Position numbers and translations under genes: made by a program. Under the pieces are notes generated by a model. It was not told the DNA's origin, ran no database searches, and saw only the letters and a list, made by a program, of their open reading frames with translations. This document shows, piece after piece, positions 51,458 through 60,732 of a stretch of DNA of 64,000 nt (positions are counted from its first letter, which is position 1; each line of letters starts with the position of its first letter). Source of the DNA: Allobosea psychrotolerans (GTDB lineage: Bacteria > Pseudomonadota > Alphaproteobacteria > Rhizobiales > Beijerinckiaceae). Where the stretch lies: NCBI RefSeq assembly GCF_002917105.1, contig NZ_PQFZ01000005.1:341540-405539 (forward strand), given 5' to 3'.

Positions 51458-52375
51458 ATGAGCCTGGACATTAGCTCACGCCCCGGCAGGACGGGGCCGG
51501 AGGAGCTCGTTCCCTCGCGCTATGCGGTGAAGGTCGGCGAAATCGACGTGCTGGTCATCAGCGATGGCGTGCTGCCGCTTCCAACCAAGATGTTGGGACA
51601 TAATGTCGACGCGACCGAGCGGGCGAGCTGGCTGAACGAGATGTTCCTGCCGCAGGACGCTTTCGACTGGTCGCTCAACGTCGTCGTCGTGCACAGCGGC
51701 GATCAGACCATTCTCGTCGATGCCGGACTGGGGCTGGATCCCAATCTGAACCTGCCGAGGGCGGGACAACTGGTCAAGCGGCTTGCCGCCGCCGGCATCG
51801 ATCTGGCGTCCGTCACGGATGTCGTGCTGACCCACATGCATATGGATCATGTCGGCGGGCTGCTCGTCGAGGGTGTGAAAGACCGGCTGCGTCCGGACCT
51901 GCGGATCCATGTCGCCGCCGCCGAGGTCAAGTTCTGGGAAGCGCCAGACTTCACCCAGGTCAACATGCCAGAGGGCTTCCCCGACGCGCTCAGGGCAACC
52001 GCTAAACGGTTCGCGCAGGAGTATCGCAGCCATTTGCGGCTGTTCGAGGAGGAGCATGAGGTGGCGCCGGGCGTGATCGTCCGCCGAACCGGTGGCCACA
52101 CGCCCGGCCACAGCGTGGTCCGCCTGGCGTCCGGCAGCGACCGGCTGACCTTCGCTGGCGACGCCGTCTTCACCGTCGGGTTCGATCACCCCGACTGGCA
52201 CAACGGCTTCGAGCACGATCCCGAGGAAGCAGCACGCGTCCGGATCCGTCTCTTGACCGAGCTCGCGGGGACCGGCGAACAGCTCGTGGCGACCCATCTG
52301 CCGTTCCCGTCCGTCGGCCGGGTGGCCGCCGAGGGCGACACCTTCCGCTGGGTCCCGGCTTTCTGGGACTACTGA
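51458..52375 (+). CDS. MBL-fold metallohydrolase 2
   Basis: 305 residues, paralogous to the divergent gene over the whole length ('PSRYAVKVGEIDVLVISDGV', 'DVVLTHMHMDHVGGLLVEGV', 'RTGGHTPGHSVVRLASGSDR', 'LTFAGDAVFTVGFDHPDWHN', 'QLVATHLPFPSVGRVAAEGD'). The metal ligands HxHxDH, the third His, the Asp and final His are all kept. Start at 51458 with AGAGGAGA upstream. It leads a probable operon with the NmrA-like and cupin genes. Confidence 0.9.
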   Translation: MSLDISSRPGRTGPEELVPSRYAVKVGEIDVLVISDGVLPLPTKMLGHNVDATERASWLNEMFLPQDAFDWSLNVVVVHSGDQTILVDAGLGLDPNLNLPRAGQLVKRLAAAGIDLASVTDVVLTHMHMDHVGGLLVEGVKDRLRPDLRIHVAAAEVKFWEAPDFTQVNMPEGFPDALRATAKRFAQEYRSHLRLFEEEHEVAPGVIVRRTGGHTPGHSVVRLASGSDRLTFAGDAVFTVGFDHPDWHNGFEHDPEEAARVRIRLLTELAGTGEQLVATHLPFPSVGRVAAEGDTFRWVPAFWDY

Positions 52376-52461
52376 CCCCTGGTTTTCCGCACCGGCAGCG
52401 CCGTTCGCCCACGGATTTGGTGAACGGCGCGCCGCTTGGATGCTGCGAAAGGAGACAGCAG

Positions 52462-53214
52462 ATGAAAATCGTGATTATCGGCGGGACCGGCCTGATCGGT
52501 TCCAAGACCGCGGAGCGCCTGCGCCGACAGGGGCATGACGTCATCGCCGCCGCCCCCAATACCGGCGTCAACACGATCACCGGCGCAGGCCTGGCGGAGG
52601 CGCTCGAGAAGACCGAGGTGGTGATCGACCTCGCCAACTCGCCGTCCTTCGAGGACAAGGCCGTGCTCGAATTCTTCCAGATCTCGGGCCAGAACCTGAC
52701 GGCAGCGGAGAAGAAGGCCGGGGTCAAGCACCATGTTGCGCTCTCGATCGTCGGAACCGATCGGCTGCCGGATAGCGGCTATCTGCGCGCGAAGCTGGCG
52801 CAGGAAGCGATCATCCGCGAGGCCGGCATTCCCTATACGATCGTGCGGTCGACGCAGTTCATGGAATTCCTCGGCGGCATCGCCCAAGCTGGAACGGTCG
52901 GCGACACGACCCATCTGTCGACGGGCAATCTGCAGCCGATCGCCTCAGACGATGTCGCCGATTTCGTGGCGGAGGCCGCCCTGGCCGCGCCGGTCAACGG
53001 CATCATCGAAATCTCCGGTCCCGAACGCGCGCGCCTTTGCGATTTCGTCGCGCGCTATCTCAAGGCCATCGGAGATCCGCGCATTGTCGTCGCCGACCCG
53101 GATGCCCGGTATTTCGGGACCAAGCTGGAGGCCGGCTCGCTCGTCTCCGACAATACCCCCCGCATCGGTCGCATCGATTTCGATCGCTGGTTCGCGACCG
53201 CTCCCCGGACATAA
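52462..53214 (+). CDS. NmrA-like/NAD(P)H-binding SDR protein
   Basis: 250 residues. 'MKIVIIGGTGLIGSKTAERL' carries GxxGxxG, 'TEVVIDLANSPSFEDKAVLE' and 'HHVALSIVGTDRLPDSGYLR' match the atypical SDR group (NmrA, TMR-type). 'GIPYTIVRSTQFMEFLGGIA' is the usual second half. It is likely an NADP sensor or quinone/aldehyde reductase-like protein. It is 86 nt after MBL 2, with AAAGGAG upstream. Confidence 0.92.
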   Translation: MKIVIIGGTGLIGSKTAERLRRQGHDVIAAAPNTGVNTITGAGLAEALEKTEVVIDLANSPSFEDKAVLEFFQISGQNLTAAEKKAGVKHHVALSIVGTDRLPDSGYLRAKLAQEAIIREAGIPYTIVRSTQFMEFLGGIAQAGTVGDTTHLSTGNLQPIASDDVADFVAEAALAAPVNGIIEISGPERARLCDFVARYLKAIGDPRIVVADPDARYFGTKLEAGSLVSDNTPRIGRIDFDRWFATAPRT

Positions 53215-53276
53215 GGCTCCCGGACGAGCGCTCTGCGAAACGGCTCATCCGCCCCGATCATGAAAGGACAATAGAC

Positions 53277-53702
53277 ATGGCCAGATCATTGGCGTGCGCC
53301 GTTGCGTTGACGGCTCTCCTCTCGGCTTCGGCCCTTGCGCACGACACGCCCGGTGGTGGCGAGGGTGCGAAGGTCACGCTGGTCTATGACCACGCGCTGC
53401 CGAACGTGCCGGGCAAGAGCATCAGGGGCGTTCTCGTCGAGTATGCCCCAGCTGGCTTCTCGGAGGGCCATACCCACCCCACATCCGCCTTCATCTATGC
53501 GACCGTTCTCCAAGGAGCGATCCGCAGCCAGGTCAATGAGGGTCCGGTTACGGTCTACAAGGCCGGCGAGAGCTTTTCGGAATTCCCGGGCGATCGCCAC
53601 GGCGTCAGTGAGAACGCCAGCAAGACGCATCCGGCAAAACTGCTCGCCGTCTTCGTTGTCGATACCGCCCAGCAGGAACTGACCTTTCCACTCAAGAAGT
53701 AG
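53277..53702 (+). CDS. Exported cupin domain protein
   Basis: 141 residues. Signal peptide (MARSLACAVALTALLSASALA) then a single cupin barrel: 'LVEYAPAGFSEGHTHPTSAF' and 'YKAGESFSEFPGDRHGVSEN' (two His-x-His/His metal motifs: EGHTHP and the second GDRHxV). It is a periplasmic or secreted cupin likely binding a metal. It is 62 nt after the NmrA gene, so the three genes probably form one unit. Confidence 0.9.
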   Translation: MARSLACAVALTALLSASALAHDTPGGGEGAKVTLVYDHALPNVPGKSIRGVLVEYAPAGFSEGHTHPTSAFIYATVLQGAIRSQVNEGPVTVYKAGESFSEFPGDRHGVSENASKTHPAKLLAVFVVDTAQQELTFPLKK

Positions 53703-53771
53703 GTGGACAGATCTGGACCGATCCGGCGCAGCCCTTCTTCGGGATGCATAATCGTCACGGAGATTTCCCGC

Positions 53772-54719
53772 ATGCTCGGCGATGATCACATCCTCCCTGT
53801 CGTTCTGATCAATATCCTGGGACTTGCCGGTATCGTCATATGGCACCTTCAGGGCTGCAACCGTCCCACAGGCCGCCTGATCGTCCAGATCCTGTTCTTC
53901 GCAGGCATGAGCCTCGTGCTCTACTTGGGAGGCATTGCTCCGCATCAGCCCGATGAGCCCTATGCGGAGGGCTTGGCCGCGATGCTCTCCAAATCGGCCA
54001 GGATCCTCTGGTGGACCCATCTCGCCTGGACGATCATCGGCCTCCTCCACATCTATGTCAGGCTCAATCGCAAGCCGCGGGAAGCGCATCTGATCCTGGA
54101 CATGGCCGTTGCCGCCATCTATCTCGGCGTAGCGCTGTCGGTGATGGGTTTCGTCTTCGGCCTGCCGGTCGCCACCTTGGTGACGACCTCGGGCGTCGTC
54201 GCGTTGATCTTGGGCCTGGCGCTGCAGAACACGCTCGGCGACGTCTTTTCGGGCATCGCCCTGACGCTGGGCAAAGCTTATTCGATCGGTGATTGGGTGC
54301 AGTTGAGCGACGGCACCGCGGGGCGTGTCACCGAAACCAATTGGCGCTCCACCAACCTGCTGACCGGGTTGAACAACATCGTCGTGCTGCCGAACAGTCT
54401 GCTGGCGAAGCAGAGCCTGACCAGCCTGAGCCGCCCCGACGAGTCGCATCTGCTCACCTTGAGCCTGCGCTTTGCGGCCGGGCAGCGGCCGCGCATCATC
54501 GAGGGCGCCATGCGCTCCGTGCTGGACGCCAGTACCCGGATCGTCAAGGATCCGCCGCCAGCTGTTGCCTTGAAGACCATCGACGCGACGGCGATCGAGG
54601 TCGAGCTGCAGTTCCGTGTCGCGAGCCTCGCCACGGGTGTTTCCGCGATGAACGAGTTGATCGACCTGATCCATGACCGCTGCGACGCAAGCGCTCTTGC
54701 GCTGGCCCTGCCCGCCTAG
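53772..54719 (+). CDS. Mechanosensitive ion channel family protein (MscS)
   Basis: 315 residues. About four membrane helices then the MscS pore-helix and beta-domain: 'VATLVTTSGVVALILGLALQ' then 'NTLGDVFSGIALTLGKAYSI' and 'GDWVQLSDGTAGRVTETNWR'; 'IVVLPNSLLAKQSLTSLSRP' is the end of the beta domain. The protein ends shortly after the alpha/beta domain, as in short MscS relatives. GGAG precedes the ATG. It is a single gene between the cupin and kinase genes. Confidence 0.92.
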   Translation: MLGDDHILPVVLINILGLAGIVIWHLQGCNRPTGRLIVQILFFAGMSLVLYLGGIAPHQPDEPYAEGLAAMLSKSARILWWTHLAWTIIGLLHIYVRLNRKPREAHLILDMAVAAIYLGVALSVMGFVFGLPVATLVTTSGVVALILGLALQNTLGDVFSGIALTLGKAYSIGDWVQLSDGTAGRVTETNWRSTNLLTGLNNIVVLPNSLLAKQSLTSLSRPDESHLLTLSLRFAAGQRPRIIEGAMRSVLDASTRIVKDPPPAVALKTIDATAIEVELQFRVASLATGVSAMNELIDLIHDRCDASALALALPA

Positions 54720-54922
54720 AGCATCGGGTCCTGTTGCAGCAGCTCTGGCGGCGACCGGCGCCGGCCAGCCGGTCTGCTTGCAAGTCATGGATTTCCATAA
54801 GTGCGGCTGCAGCGTTCCGGCGCTAAGTTCCAGCGAGTTTGCCAGTCGGGTCTTCGAGGACCGGCGCTGGATGAAGCTCTGACGGTTTCGAGGCATTCCG
54901 TCTCCGACAGGAGCAGCCGATC

Positions 54923-57853
54923 ATGATAGCAGCGCTTCATCGAACGCCGCCGGCCCTGATGTTGGTCACGCTGGCCATCGGCCTCGCGGCGTGCTGGTCG
55001 GCCGGATCGCCTTTCGGCATCCTGGCGCCGATTGGCGCTCTCTTCCTCTACGCTCGCGGATACTGGCTGTTGTCGCTCTGGGGCGGGCTGCTGATCGCCC
55101 TTGCCGGGACGGTCCTTGCTGCCATGCTGTATCCGGGCACGATACGGGACGAGGCGCTTTCGCTCGGAGCCCTCGTCGCGGTGGCCGGCTGTATCGGCCT
55201 GCTTCTGGTGCCTGATCCGCTTCGTCGAGGCAGCCGGCTTGCTGCGCTGCATCGGCGAGCGGCCAGGCAGCCGGACGGGCTCGGAGGCTACGCGGACAGG
55301 GCGCTCGACGGCGCGGTTCATCCAGATGACCGGCCTGCGATCGCACAGGCGGCAGCCTACGCATTCTGGACGGGCGTGCCGCAGGTGACCAGCTATCGGC
55401 AGCGTGAGCCTGACGGCAGCTACCGCTGGACCGAACTACGCGCCGAGCCGGGCTATGGCGTGAGCGTCGATGTCGACGCGATGGTTTCCAGACCATGCGA
55501 TCGCTGGACCGTCGCGGAATCCCTTGGAGCGACCGTGGCGGCGGTCAAGGCGGCCAAGGTGATCGAAAGCCTGCACGGAAAGGCCTGGGCTTTCGACGCG
55601 ATGGGCAAGTTCACCTATGTCACACCGGCCGCCCAGGTCGCGATCGACATGGCCTTGGAGGATCTCAATCGTCGCCTCGGCGATCGCGAATTCATCGACG
55701 GCGGCGAAGCCGGCTGGATGCGCGGCGTCCATCCCGACGATGTCGACAAGGCCGCCTCCACGCTGCGTCATTGCCTGAAGACCGGCGAGCCGTGGAACAT
55801 CGAATACCGGATGCTGCGGGCCACCGGACACTATGTCTGGCACCGCATATCGGCGCGGCCGACCCGCGATGATGAAGGTCGCATCACGGGCTGGTTCGGC
55901 ACCTCGATCGACATCGACGTCTACAAGAAGACTGAAGCTGCACTCCGGGCCAGGGAGCAGCATCTGGAGCAATTGATCGACACGGTCCCGGCGATGATCT
56001 GGAGCATGACCGAGAAAGGGCATCCCGCCTATCTCAACAAGCGGATCATGGAGGTGACCGGCGCGACACGAGAGACCATTATGGCGCCCGACGGATCTCT
56101 GTCGTTGAAGAAGATGATCCATCCCAATTTTCTGGATCTGGCGGAGCAGACATTCGCCAAATCCGTTGCGACGGGAGCGCCCTATAACATCAAATATCTT
56201 CAGCGTCGGGCCGATGGCGCGTATCGCTGGACCGAAACACGTGCGGAAGCCTTGCGCGATGAAACCGGCAAGATCGTCCGCTGGTACGGCGTTTCTGTCG
56301 ACATCCACGATCTGATCGTCACGCAGACGGAGTTGCATCTCCGCAAACAGGAGCTGACACGCCTCGTCGATCTGGTGCCGAGCCACATCTGGCGTTTGAC
56401 GCCTGCCGGCGAGCCAAATTTCTTCAATCGCCGATTCATCGATTTCCTGGGTCTCGACGAAAGCGACCTCGAGACATCCCGGACGGAGCGATATGCGGCG
56501 GCCCTGAATGCCGCCATCCATCCGGACGACGCTGTTCGTTTATGGGCCGAGCTGAAGCATTGCCTGCTCACCGGCCTGCCCTTTTCGATGCGCTACCGGC
56601 TGCGCCGCCATGATGGCGTCTACCGTTGGATGGATGGGCGCGCGGAGCCGCTGCGCGACGAGGACGGCAGCATCATCCAATGGCATGGACTATCCCACGA
56701 CATCGACGATCAGCTGAGGGGGGAGGAGGCGCTCCGGGAGAGCGAGCGTTCGCTGCGCCAGCTGGTCGAGACCCTGCCCGCCCTGATCTACTGCGCAGCG
56801 CCCAACGGGGAGCCGATCTATCGGAGCGAAAAGCTGCGGGAATTTCTCGGCTTCGGGCTCGGGGACAAGGATGAGGACGGAAGGACACGCCTCGCCGGCA
56901 CCTTGGAAGCGATCATCCATCCCGACGACCTCCCGGACGTCAAAGAGAAATATGGCCTCTCGCTGGCGACGGGCTCACCCTATGCGATGAAGCACCGCCT
57001 TCGGCGGGCGGACGGCGTGTTTCGCTGGGTCGAAACCCGAACCGCGGCGATGCGCAATGGCGAGGGCGAGATCGTTCAGTGGAACGGCATCAGCTTCGAG
57101 ATCGAAGATCAAGTGCGCGCGCAGGAAGCGCTGACACTGACACAGGAGCGCCTGGCGCGCGCGGCGCAGGCGGCGAGCCTTGCAGAGCTCTCCGCCTCGA
57201 TCGCCCATGAGGTCAACCAGCCCCTCGCCGCCGTGGTCGCCAACTCCCATGCCTGCCAACGCTGGCTCACATTGGACCCGCCCAATCTGGAGCGGGCACA
57301 GAAGACCGTCGAGCGCATCATCCGCGACGCAAACTCGGCGGCCGCCGTGGTCGGCCGGGTCCGCGCCTTGTTCAGGCAGACTGTCGAAGCGCGAAGCCTC
57401 TGCCGGCTCGACGCCATCCTCCACGAGGCCCGCGATCTGATGCTGGAAGAGGCGAGCCGGCGCCGCATTCGCATCGAGATCGATATCGAGGCAGGACTGC
57501 CCCCACTGGCGCTGGACCGAATCCAGATCCAGCAGGTTCTCGTCAACCTGATCCGCAACGGCCTGGAGGCGATGGAGCCGACGCAGCACCGGGCGCTTCA
57601 CATCCGGTGCGCACGCACGGGTGATCTTCTCCGGACGGAAGTCCGGGATACGGGAGTGGGGATCGACGTTCCCGACAAGGTCTTCGAGCCGTTCTTCTCG
57701 ACCAAGTCCAATGGAATGGGCATGGGGCTGGCGATATCGCGCACCATCATCGAATCCCATGGCGGGCGTCTGTGGGCCGAGAACAACCAGCCCAGTGGAG
57801 CGACGTTCGTCTTCACCCTGCCTGTCGAAACGAAAGCGGATCATGACCGCTGA
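54923..57853 (+). CDS. Multi-PAS sensor histidine kinase
   Basis: 976 residues. N-terminal membrane helices (about 10-95) precede five PAS modules (roughly 120-170, 220-325, 350-460, 470-585 and 605-725), each ending in 'DGxYRWxExRAExLRDExGxIxxWxGxSxDI'-type text ('[20 protein letters not shown]', '[20 protein letters not shown]', '[20 protein letters not shown]'). The HisKA domain has '[20 protein letters not shown]' (phosphoacceptor His) and the HATPase domain has '[15 protein letters not shown]', '[15 protein letters not shown]' and '[20 protein letters not shown]'. The stop overlaps the first response regulator by 11 nt. Confidence 0.94.
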   Translation: MIAALHRTPPALMLVTLAIGLAACWSAGSPFGILAPIGALFLYARGYWLLSLWGGLLIALAGTVLAAMLYPGTIRDEALSLGALVAVAGCIGLLLVPDPLRRGSRLAALHRRAARQPDGLGGYADRALDGAVHPDDRPAIAQAAAYAFWTGVPQVTSYRQREPDGSYRWTELRAEPGYGVSVDVDAMVSRPCDRWTVAESLGATVAAVKAAKVIESLHGKAWAFDAMGKFTYVTPAAQVAIDMALEDLNRRLGDREFIDGGEAGWMRGVHPDDVDKAASTLRHCLKTGEPWNIEYRMLRATGHYVWHRISARPTRDDEGRITGWFGTSIDIDVYKKTEAALRAREQHLEQLIDTVPAMIWSMTEKGHPAYLNKRIMEVTGATRETIMAPDGSLSLKKMIHPNFLDLAEQTFAKSVATGAPYNIKYLQRRADGAYRWTETRAEALRDETGKIVRWYGVSVDIHDLIVTQTELHLRKQELTRLVDLVPSHIWRLTPAGEPNFFNRRFIDFLGLDESDLETSRTERYAAALNAAIHPDDAVRLWAELKHCLLTGLPFSMRYRLRRHDGVYRWMDGRAEPLRDEDGSIIQWHGLSHDIDDQLRGEEALRESERSLRQLVETLPALIYCAAPNGEPIYRSEKLREFLGFGLGDKDEDGRTRLAGTLEAIIHPDDLPDVKEKYGLSLATGSPYAMKHRLRRADGVFRWVETRTAAMRNGEGEIVQWNGISFEIEDQVRAQEALTLTQERLARAAQAASLAELSASIAHEVNQPLAAVVANSHACQRWLTLDPPNLERAQKTVERIIRDANSAAAVVGRVRALFRQTVEARSLCRLDAILHEARDLMLEEASRRRIRIEIDIEAGLPPLALDRIQIQQVLVNLIRNGLEAMEPTQHRALHIRCARTGDLLRTEVRDTGVGIDVPDKVFEPFFSTKSNGMGMGLAISRTIIESHGGRLWAENNQPSGATFVFTLPVETKADHDR

Positions 57854-58484
57854 CGACACCATCGTGTTCGTCGTCGACGACGACGAAGCCCTCCGGGAAG
57901 CGCTGGGCGAGCTGCTGGCCGCAAACGGGGTCCGATCAGCCCTGTTCCGATCCGCAGGCCACTACATCGGCTCGGACAAGCCCGATCTTCCGGCCTGCCT
58001 CATCCTTGATGTCGAGCTTCCCGATATCAACGGACTCGATCTGCAACGGCAGATCGCGGAGGGAGACCATCCGCCGATCGTGTTCATCACCGGGCACGGT
58101 GACATTCCCTCTTCCGTGCGCGCCATCAAGCATGGTGCCGTCGATTTTCTGACCAAGCCGTTCAGCGACACGGCGCTTCTGGGGGCGATCCGCGCAGCGA
58201 TCGCGCAGGACCGGGAAACCAGGGCCAGGCGTGCCGAACTCGCGCTCCTGCGGCAACGCTATCGGGAGCTGTCGCCGCGTGAGCGCGAGGTCCTGCCGCT
58301 CGTGGTCAGCGGGCTCCTCAACAAGCAAGCCGCCGCCGAGCTCGGCATCAGCGAAGTCACCCTTCAGATCCATAGAAGAAACGTCATGCAAAAATTGGCG
58401 GCGTCATCGCTCGCCGACCTGGTGCGCATTGCGGAGCGGTTGGAAATCCCGATCCGGCACTCGCGCCGGATGGGAGGAATCTGA
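57843..58484 (+). CDS. FixJ-type response regulator 1
   Basis: 213 residues. Receiver domain with '[20 protein letters not shown]', phosphoacceptor Asp56 in '[17 protein letters not shown]', '[20 protein letters not shown]' and Lys in 'DFLTKPF', then a LuxR-type HTH ('[20 protein letters not shown]', '[20 protein letters not shown]'). It overlaps the kinase gene by 11 nt and is the natural first phosphorylation partner. Confidence 0.95.
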   Translation: MTADDTIVFVVDDDEALREALGELLAANGVRSALFRSAGHYIGSDKPDLPACLILDVELPDINGLDLQRQIAEGDHPPIVFITGHGDIPSSVRAIKHGAVDFLTKPFSDTALLGAIRAAIAQDRETRARRAELALLRQRYRELSPREREVLPLVVSGLLNKQAAAELGISEVTLQIHRRNVMQKLAASSLADLVRIAERLEIPIRHSRRMGGI

Positions 58485-58486
58485 GC

Positions 58487-58849
58487 TTGAGCAAGCATAA
58501 ACATATCGTGGCTGTCGTCGATGACGATCCGAGATTGCTCGAATCGCTCGAGGATCTGCTCGAATCGGCCGGCTATGTGGTTCGCAGCTTTCCCTCTGCG
58601 GTCGCGTTAACCAGGGCCGGCCTCGCCGGGCTCGATCTTCTCATCACGGATATCGGCATGCCGGGGCTGGACGGCTTCGAGCTGCGCGACCTCGTGAAAA
58701 GGGCGCGCCCGGACCTGCCGGTCTTTCTCATCACCGGGCGACATGAGTTCGCCGACCAGATCAGGGCGCGCGCCGTGGAGAGCTTCTTCTGCAAGCCCTT
58801 CGACGGCCAAGCCCTGCTCACCGCGATTGCAAGAGCCTTGCGTCCCTAA
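58487..58849 (+). CDS. Single-domain response regulator (CheY-like)
   Basis: 120 residues, receiver only: 'IVAVVDDDPRLLESLEDLLE', phosphoacceptor Asp55 in 'DLLITDIGMPGLDGFELRDL', 'VFLITGRHEF' and Lys in 'ESFFCKPFDG'. There is no output domain. TTG start, 2 nt after the previous stop, with GGAGG 8 nt upstream. It may act as a phosphate sink between the two FixJ-type regulators. Confidence 0.9.
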   Translation: MSKHKHIVAVVDDDPRLLESLEDLLESAGYVVRSFPSAVALTRAGLAGLDLLITDIGMPGLDGFELRDLVKRARPDLPVFLITGRHEFADQIRARAVESFFCKPFDGQALLTAIARALRP

Positions 58850-58867
58850 GAGATGTGGAAGGTGAAC

Positions 58868-59560
58868 ATGATCATTGATCGCTCACTCGCGCGGAGATCG
58901 ATGCCACTCCCGGCAGAAAGCCAGGCCGAGGCGAGGCACCCCCTCGTCATTATCGTCGATGACGACGCCTCGGTTCGAGAAGCACTGTCCGAGCTGATGC
59001 TGTCGGCAGGCTTCGAGACGGTCTTGTTCAGTTCGACAAAGGCACTGCTCGAGACCAGCGAACTGGACAAGCCGGGATGCCTGATCCTCGATGTCCGGAT
59101 GCCTGGCTCCAGCGGGCTCGACCTCCAGCGGCATCTGACGACGAGCGGAAATCCCAAGCCGATCATCTTTCTGACCGCGCATGGCGACATCCCCATGACC
59201 GTCCAGGCCATGAAGGCCGGCGCCGTGGACTTCCTGACGAAGCCGGTTCGGGACCAGACGCTGCTGGACGCTGTCAACGCGGCGATCGGGCTGGACACGG
59301 CACGAAGGGCGGAAGCTGCGAAGATCAAGAGCTATGTCGAGCGCTTGCAGACGCTGACGCCCCGGGAGCGTGAAATCATGTCTGAGGTGACGCGAGGGCG
59401 CCTCAACAAGCAGATCGCCTTCGACCTCGGCATCAGCGAAGTGACCGTCAAGCTGCATAGGGGCAACCTGATGCGAAAGATGGAAGTCACCACCATTGGC
59501 GAACTCATCCGGGCGTGGGAGGCTCTGCCGGTCAGAATGCGCGAAACGAGCGCCGCCTAG
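58868..59560 (+). CDS. FixJ-type response regulator 2
   Basis: 230 residues. Receiver: 'PLVIIVDDDASVREALSELM', 'PGCLILDVRMPGSSGLDLQR' (phosphoacceptor Asp), 'IIFLTAHGDIPMTVQAMKAG' and 'VDFLTKPV', then a LuxR HTH: 'LTPREREIMSEVTRGRLNKQ' and 'IAFDLGISEVTVKLHRGNLM'. The N terminus has an extra ~25 residues before the receiver. Start at MIIDRS with GGAAGGTG upstream; an ATG at 58853 is also possible. It completes the kinase-three-regulator operon. Confidence 0.93.
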   Translation: MIIDRSLARRSMPLPAESQAEARHPLVIIVDDDASVREALSELMLSAGFETVLFSSTKALLETSELDKPGCLILDVRMPGSSGLDLQRHLTTSGNPKPIIFLTAHGDIPMTVQAMKAGAVDFLTKPVRDQTLLDAVNAAIGLDTARRAEAAKIKSYVERLQTLTPREREIMSEVTRGRLNKQIAFDLGISEVTVKLHRGNLMRKMEVTTIGELIRAWEALPVRMRETSAA

Positions 59561-59612
59561 ACCACATCCGCGTCCGTCCGAATCACGGAAATGCTCTAGG
59601 CCCTTGATTTAT

Positions 59613-59659
59613 CGCATTTCCTTCACGCGAACCGGTATCCACTTCGCTCGAAATGCTTC
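59613..59659. repeat. GCGAACCGGTATCCACTTCGC repeat
   Basis: Intergenic copy of the same palindrome group as 7932-7975 (ATTTCCTTCACGCGAACCGG then TATCCACTTCGCTCGAAATG). Located between the last response regulator and the convergent SDR gene. Confidence 0.6.
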
Positions 59660-59719
59660 AGGGGATGCGGCGATCCTGTCGCCGCTCCGATCCGCGAAAC
59701 GCTCCGGCTTATCCCTGGA

Positions 59720-60469
59720 TCAGGTCAGCGTGATACCGCCGTCGACGGCGAGATTAACGCCGGTTACGAATTCGCTTTCGGCCGAGCAGAGGAAGAGAGC
59801 GGCCTGAGCCAGTTCTTCGGCCCGGCCCATCCGGCCGAACGGGATCGCCTGCGCGGCCTGCTCCTCGACCTGCGACAGCGCTTGCGCGGCGACGCCGAGC
59901 TTTCCGATGATCGGCGTGTCGGTCGGACCGGGGCTGAGCACGTTCACGCGGATACGCCGATCCTTGAACTCCAGCGCCCAGTTCCGGGCGAACGCCTCGA
60001 TCGCAGCCTTGCTGCCGGCATAGACGGCATGGCCATCCAGCACCTTGCGACTTGCGATCGAACTGGTCAGCAGGATGGCGCCGCCATCGCGCAGCACCGG
60101 GGCAATCTTCTGCACGCCGAAGAACGTGCCGCGCGCATTGGCGAGAAACTGCCCGTCATAATCGCCTGGCGTCACGACAAGGCTGGGTTGAATCCGGATG
60201 CCGGCTGCATTCGCCATATAGATATCGGCCTTGCCGAACCGTTCCGCCACGAGCGCGGCGACACGTTCATGCGTGGTGAGATCGGCAACGTCGCCGACAA
60301 GGCCGGTCGCCCTTGGCCCCAGCGCCACGACGGCGTCTTCGACCGCGTCCTCGCGTCGACCGACGATCAGGACCTTCGCGCCCTCGGCCACGAAGATGCG
60401 CGCCGTGGCGAAGCCGATACCGCTGTTGCCGCCGGTGATCACGGCGACCTTATTCGCAAGTTTTTCCAT
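59720..60469 (-). CDS. SDR family oxidoreductase
   Basis: 249 residues. 'VAVITGGNSGIGFATARIFV' (TGxxxGIG), 'ADIYMANAAGIRIQPSL' (NNAG position), catalytic Ser in 'ILLTSSIASRKVLDG' and YxxxK in 'HAVYAGSKAAIEAFARNWAL', and the end 'FVTGVNLAVDGGITLT'. The start at 60469 has GGAGGT 4 nt upstream. It is divergent from the alpha/beta hydrolase and shares the promoter region with the palindrome at 60530-60552. It is similar in sequence to the SDRs at 33260 and 34063. Confidence 0.93.
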   Translation of the reverse strand: MEKLANKVAVITGGNSGIGFATARIFVAEGAKVLIVGRREDAVEDAVVALGPRATGLVGDVADLTTHERVAALVAERFGKADIYMANAAGIRIQPSLVVTPGDYDGQFLANARGTFFGVQKIAPVLRDGGAILLTSSIASRKVLDGHAVYAGSKAAIEAFARNWALEFKDRRIRVNVLSPGPTDTPIIGKLGVAAQALSQVEEQAAQAIPFGRMGRAEELAQAALFLCSAESEFVTGVNLAVDGGITLT

Positions 60470-60529
60470 GCGGACCTCCATTTGAATGATCCGAGATTGG
60501 GGCTCCCTTCGCTGGAATCAAAATATACC

Positions 60530-60552
60530 GAAGTAGATACGATATATACTTC
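60530..60552. promoter_or_regulatory. GAAGTA...TACTTC operator candidate
   Basis: An inverted repeat with 6-bp arms and an 11-nt AT-rich spacer (GATACGATATA) in the intergenic region of the divergent SDR and hydrolase genes, 61 nt from the SDR start. The cognate regulator is not in the window. Confidence 0.4.
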
Positions 60553-60732
60553 AGCATAGAATAAGCGGACACCGAGCGCATTGATCGCAATCACGACGCA
60601 GGCAAGATCGATCAACTTCGAGGAGCCACCGAAATATCGCTGCCCCTCGGAGTCGGCACCTCAGGAGATGCGCGATCAAGGCATCATCCGAAGGTTTCGA
60701 TCGCAACCCCTAGTCGCGCCCCGGAGGCGCCG

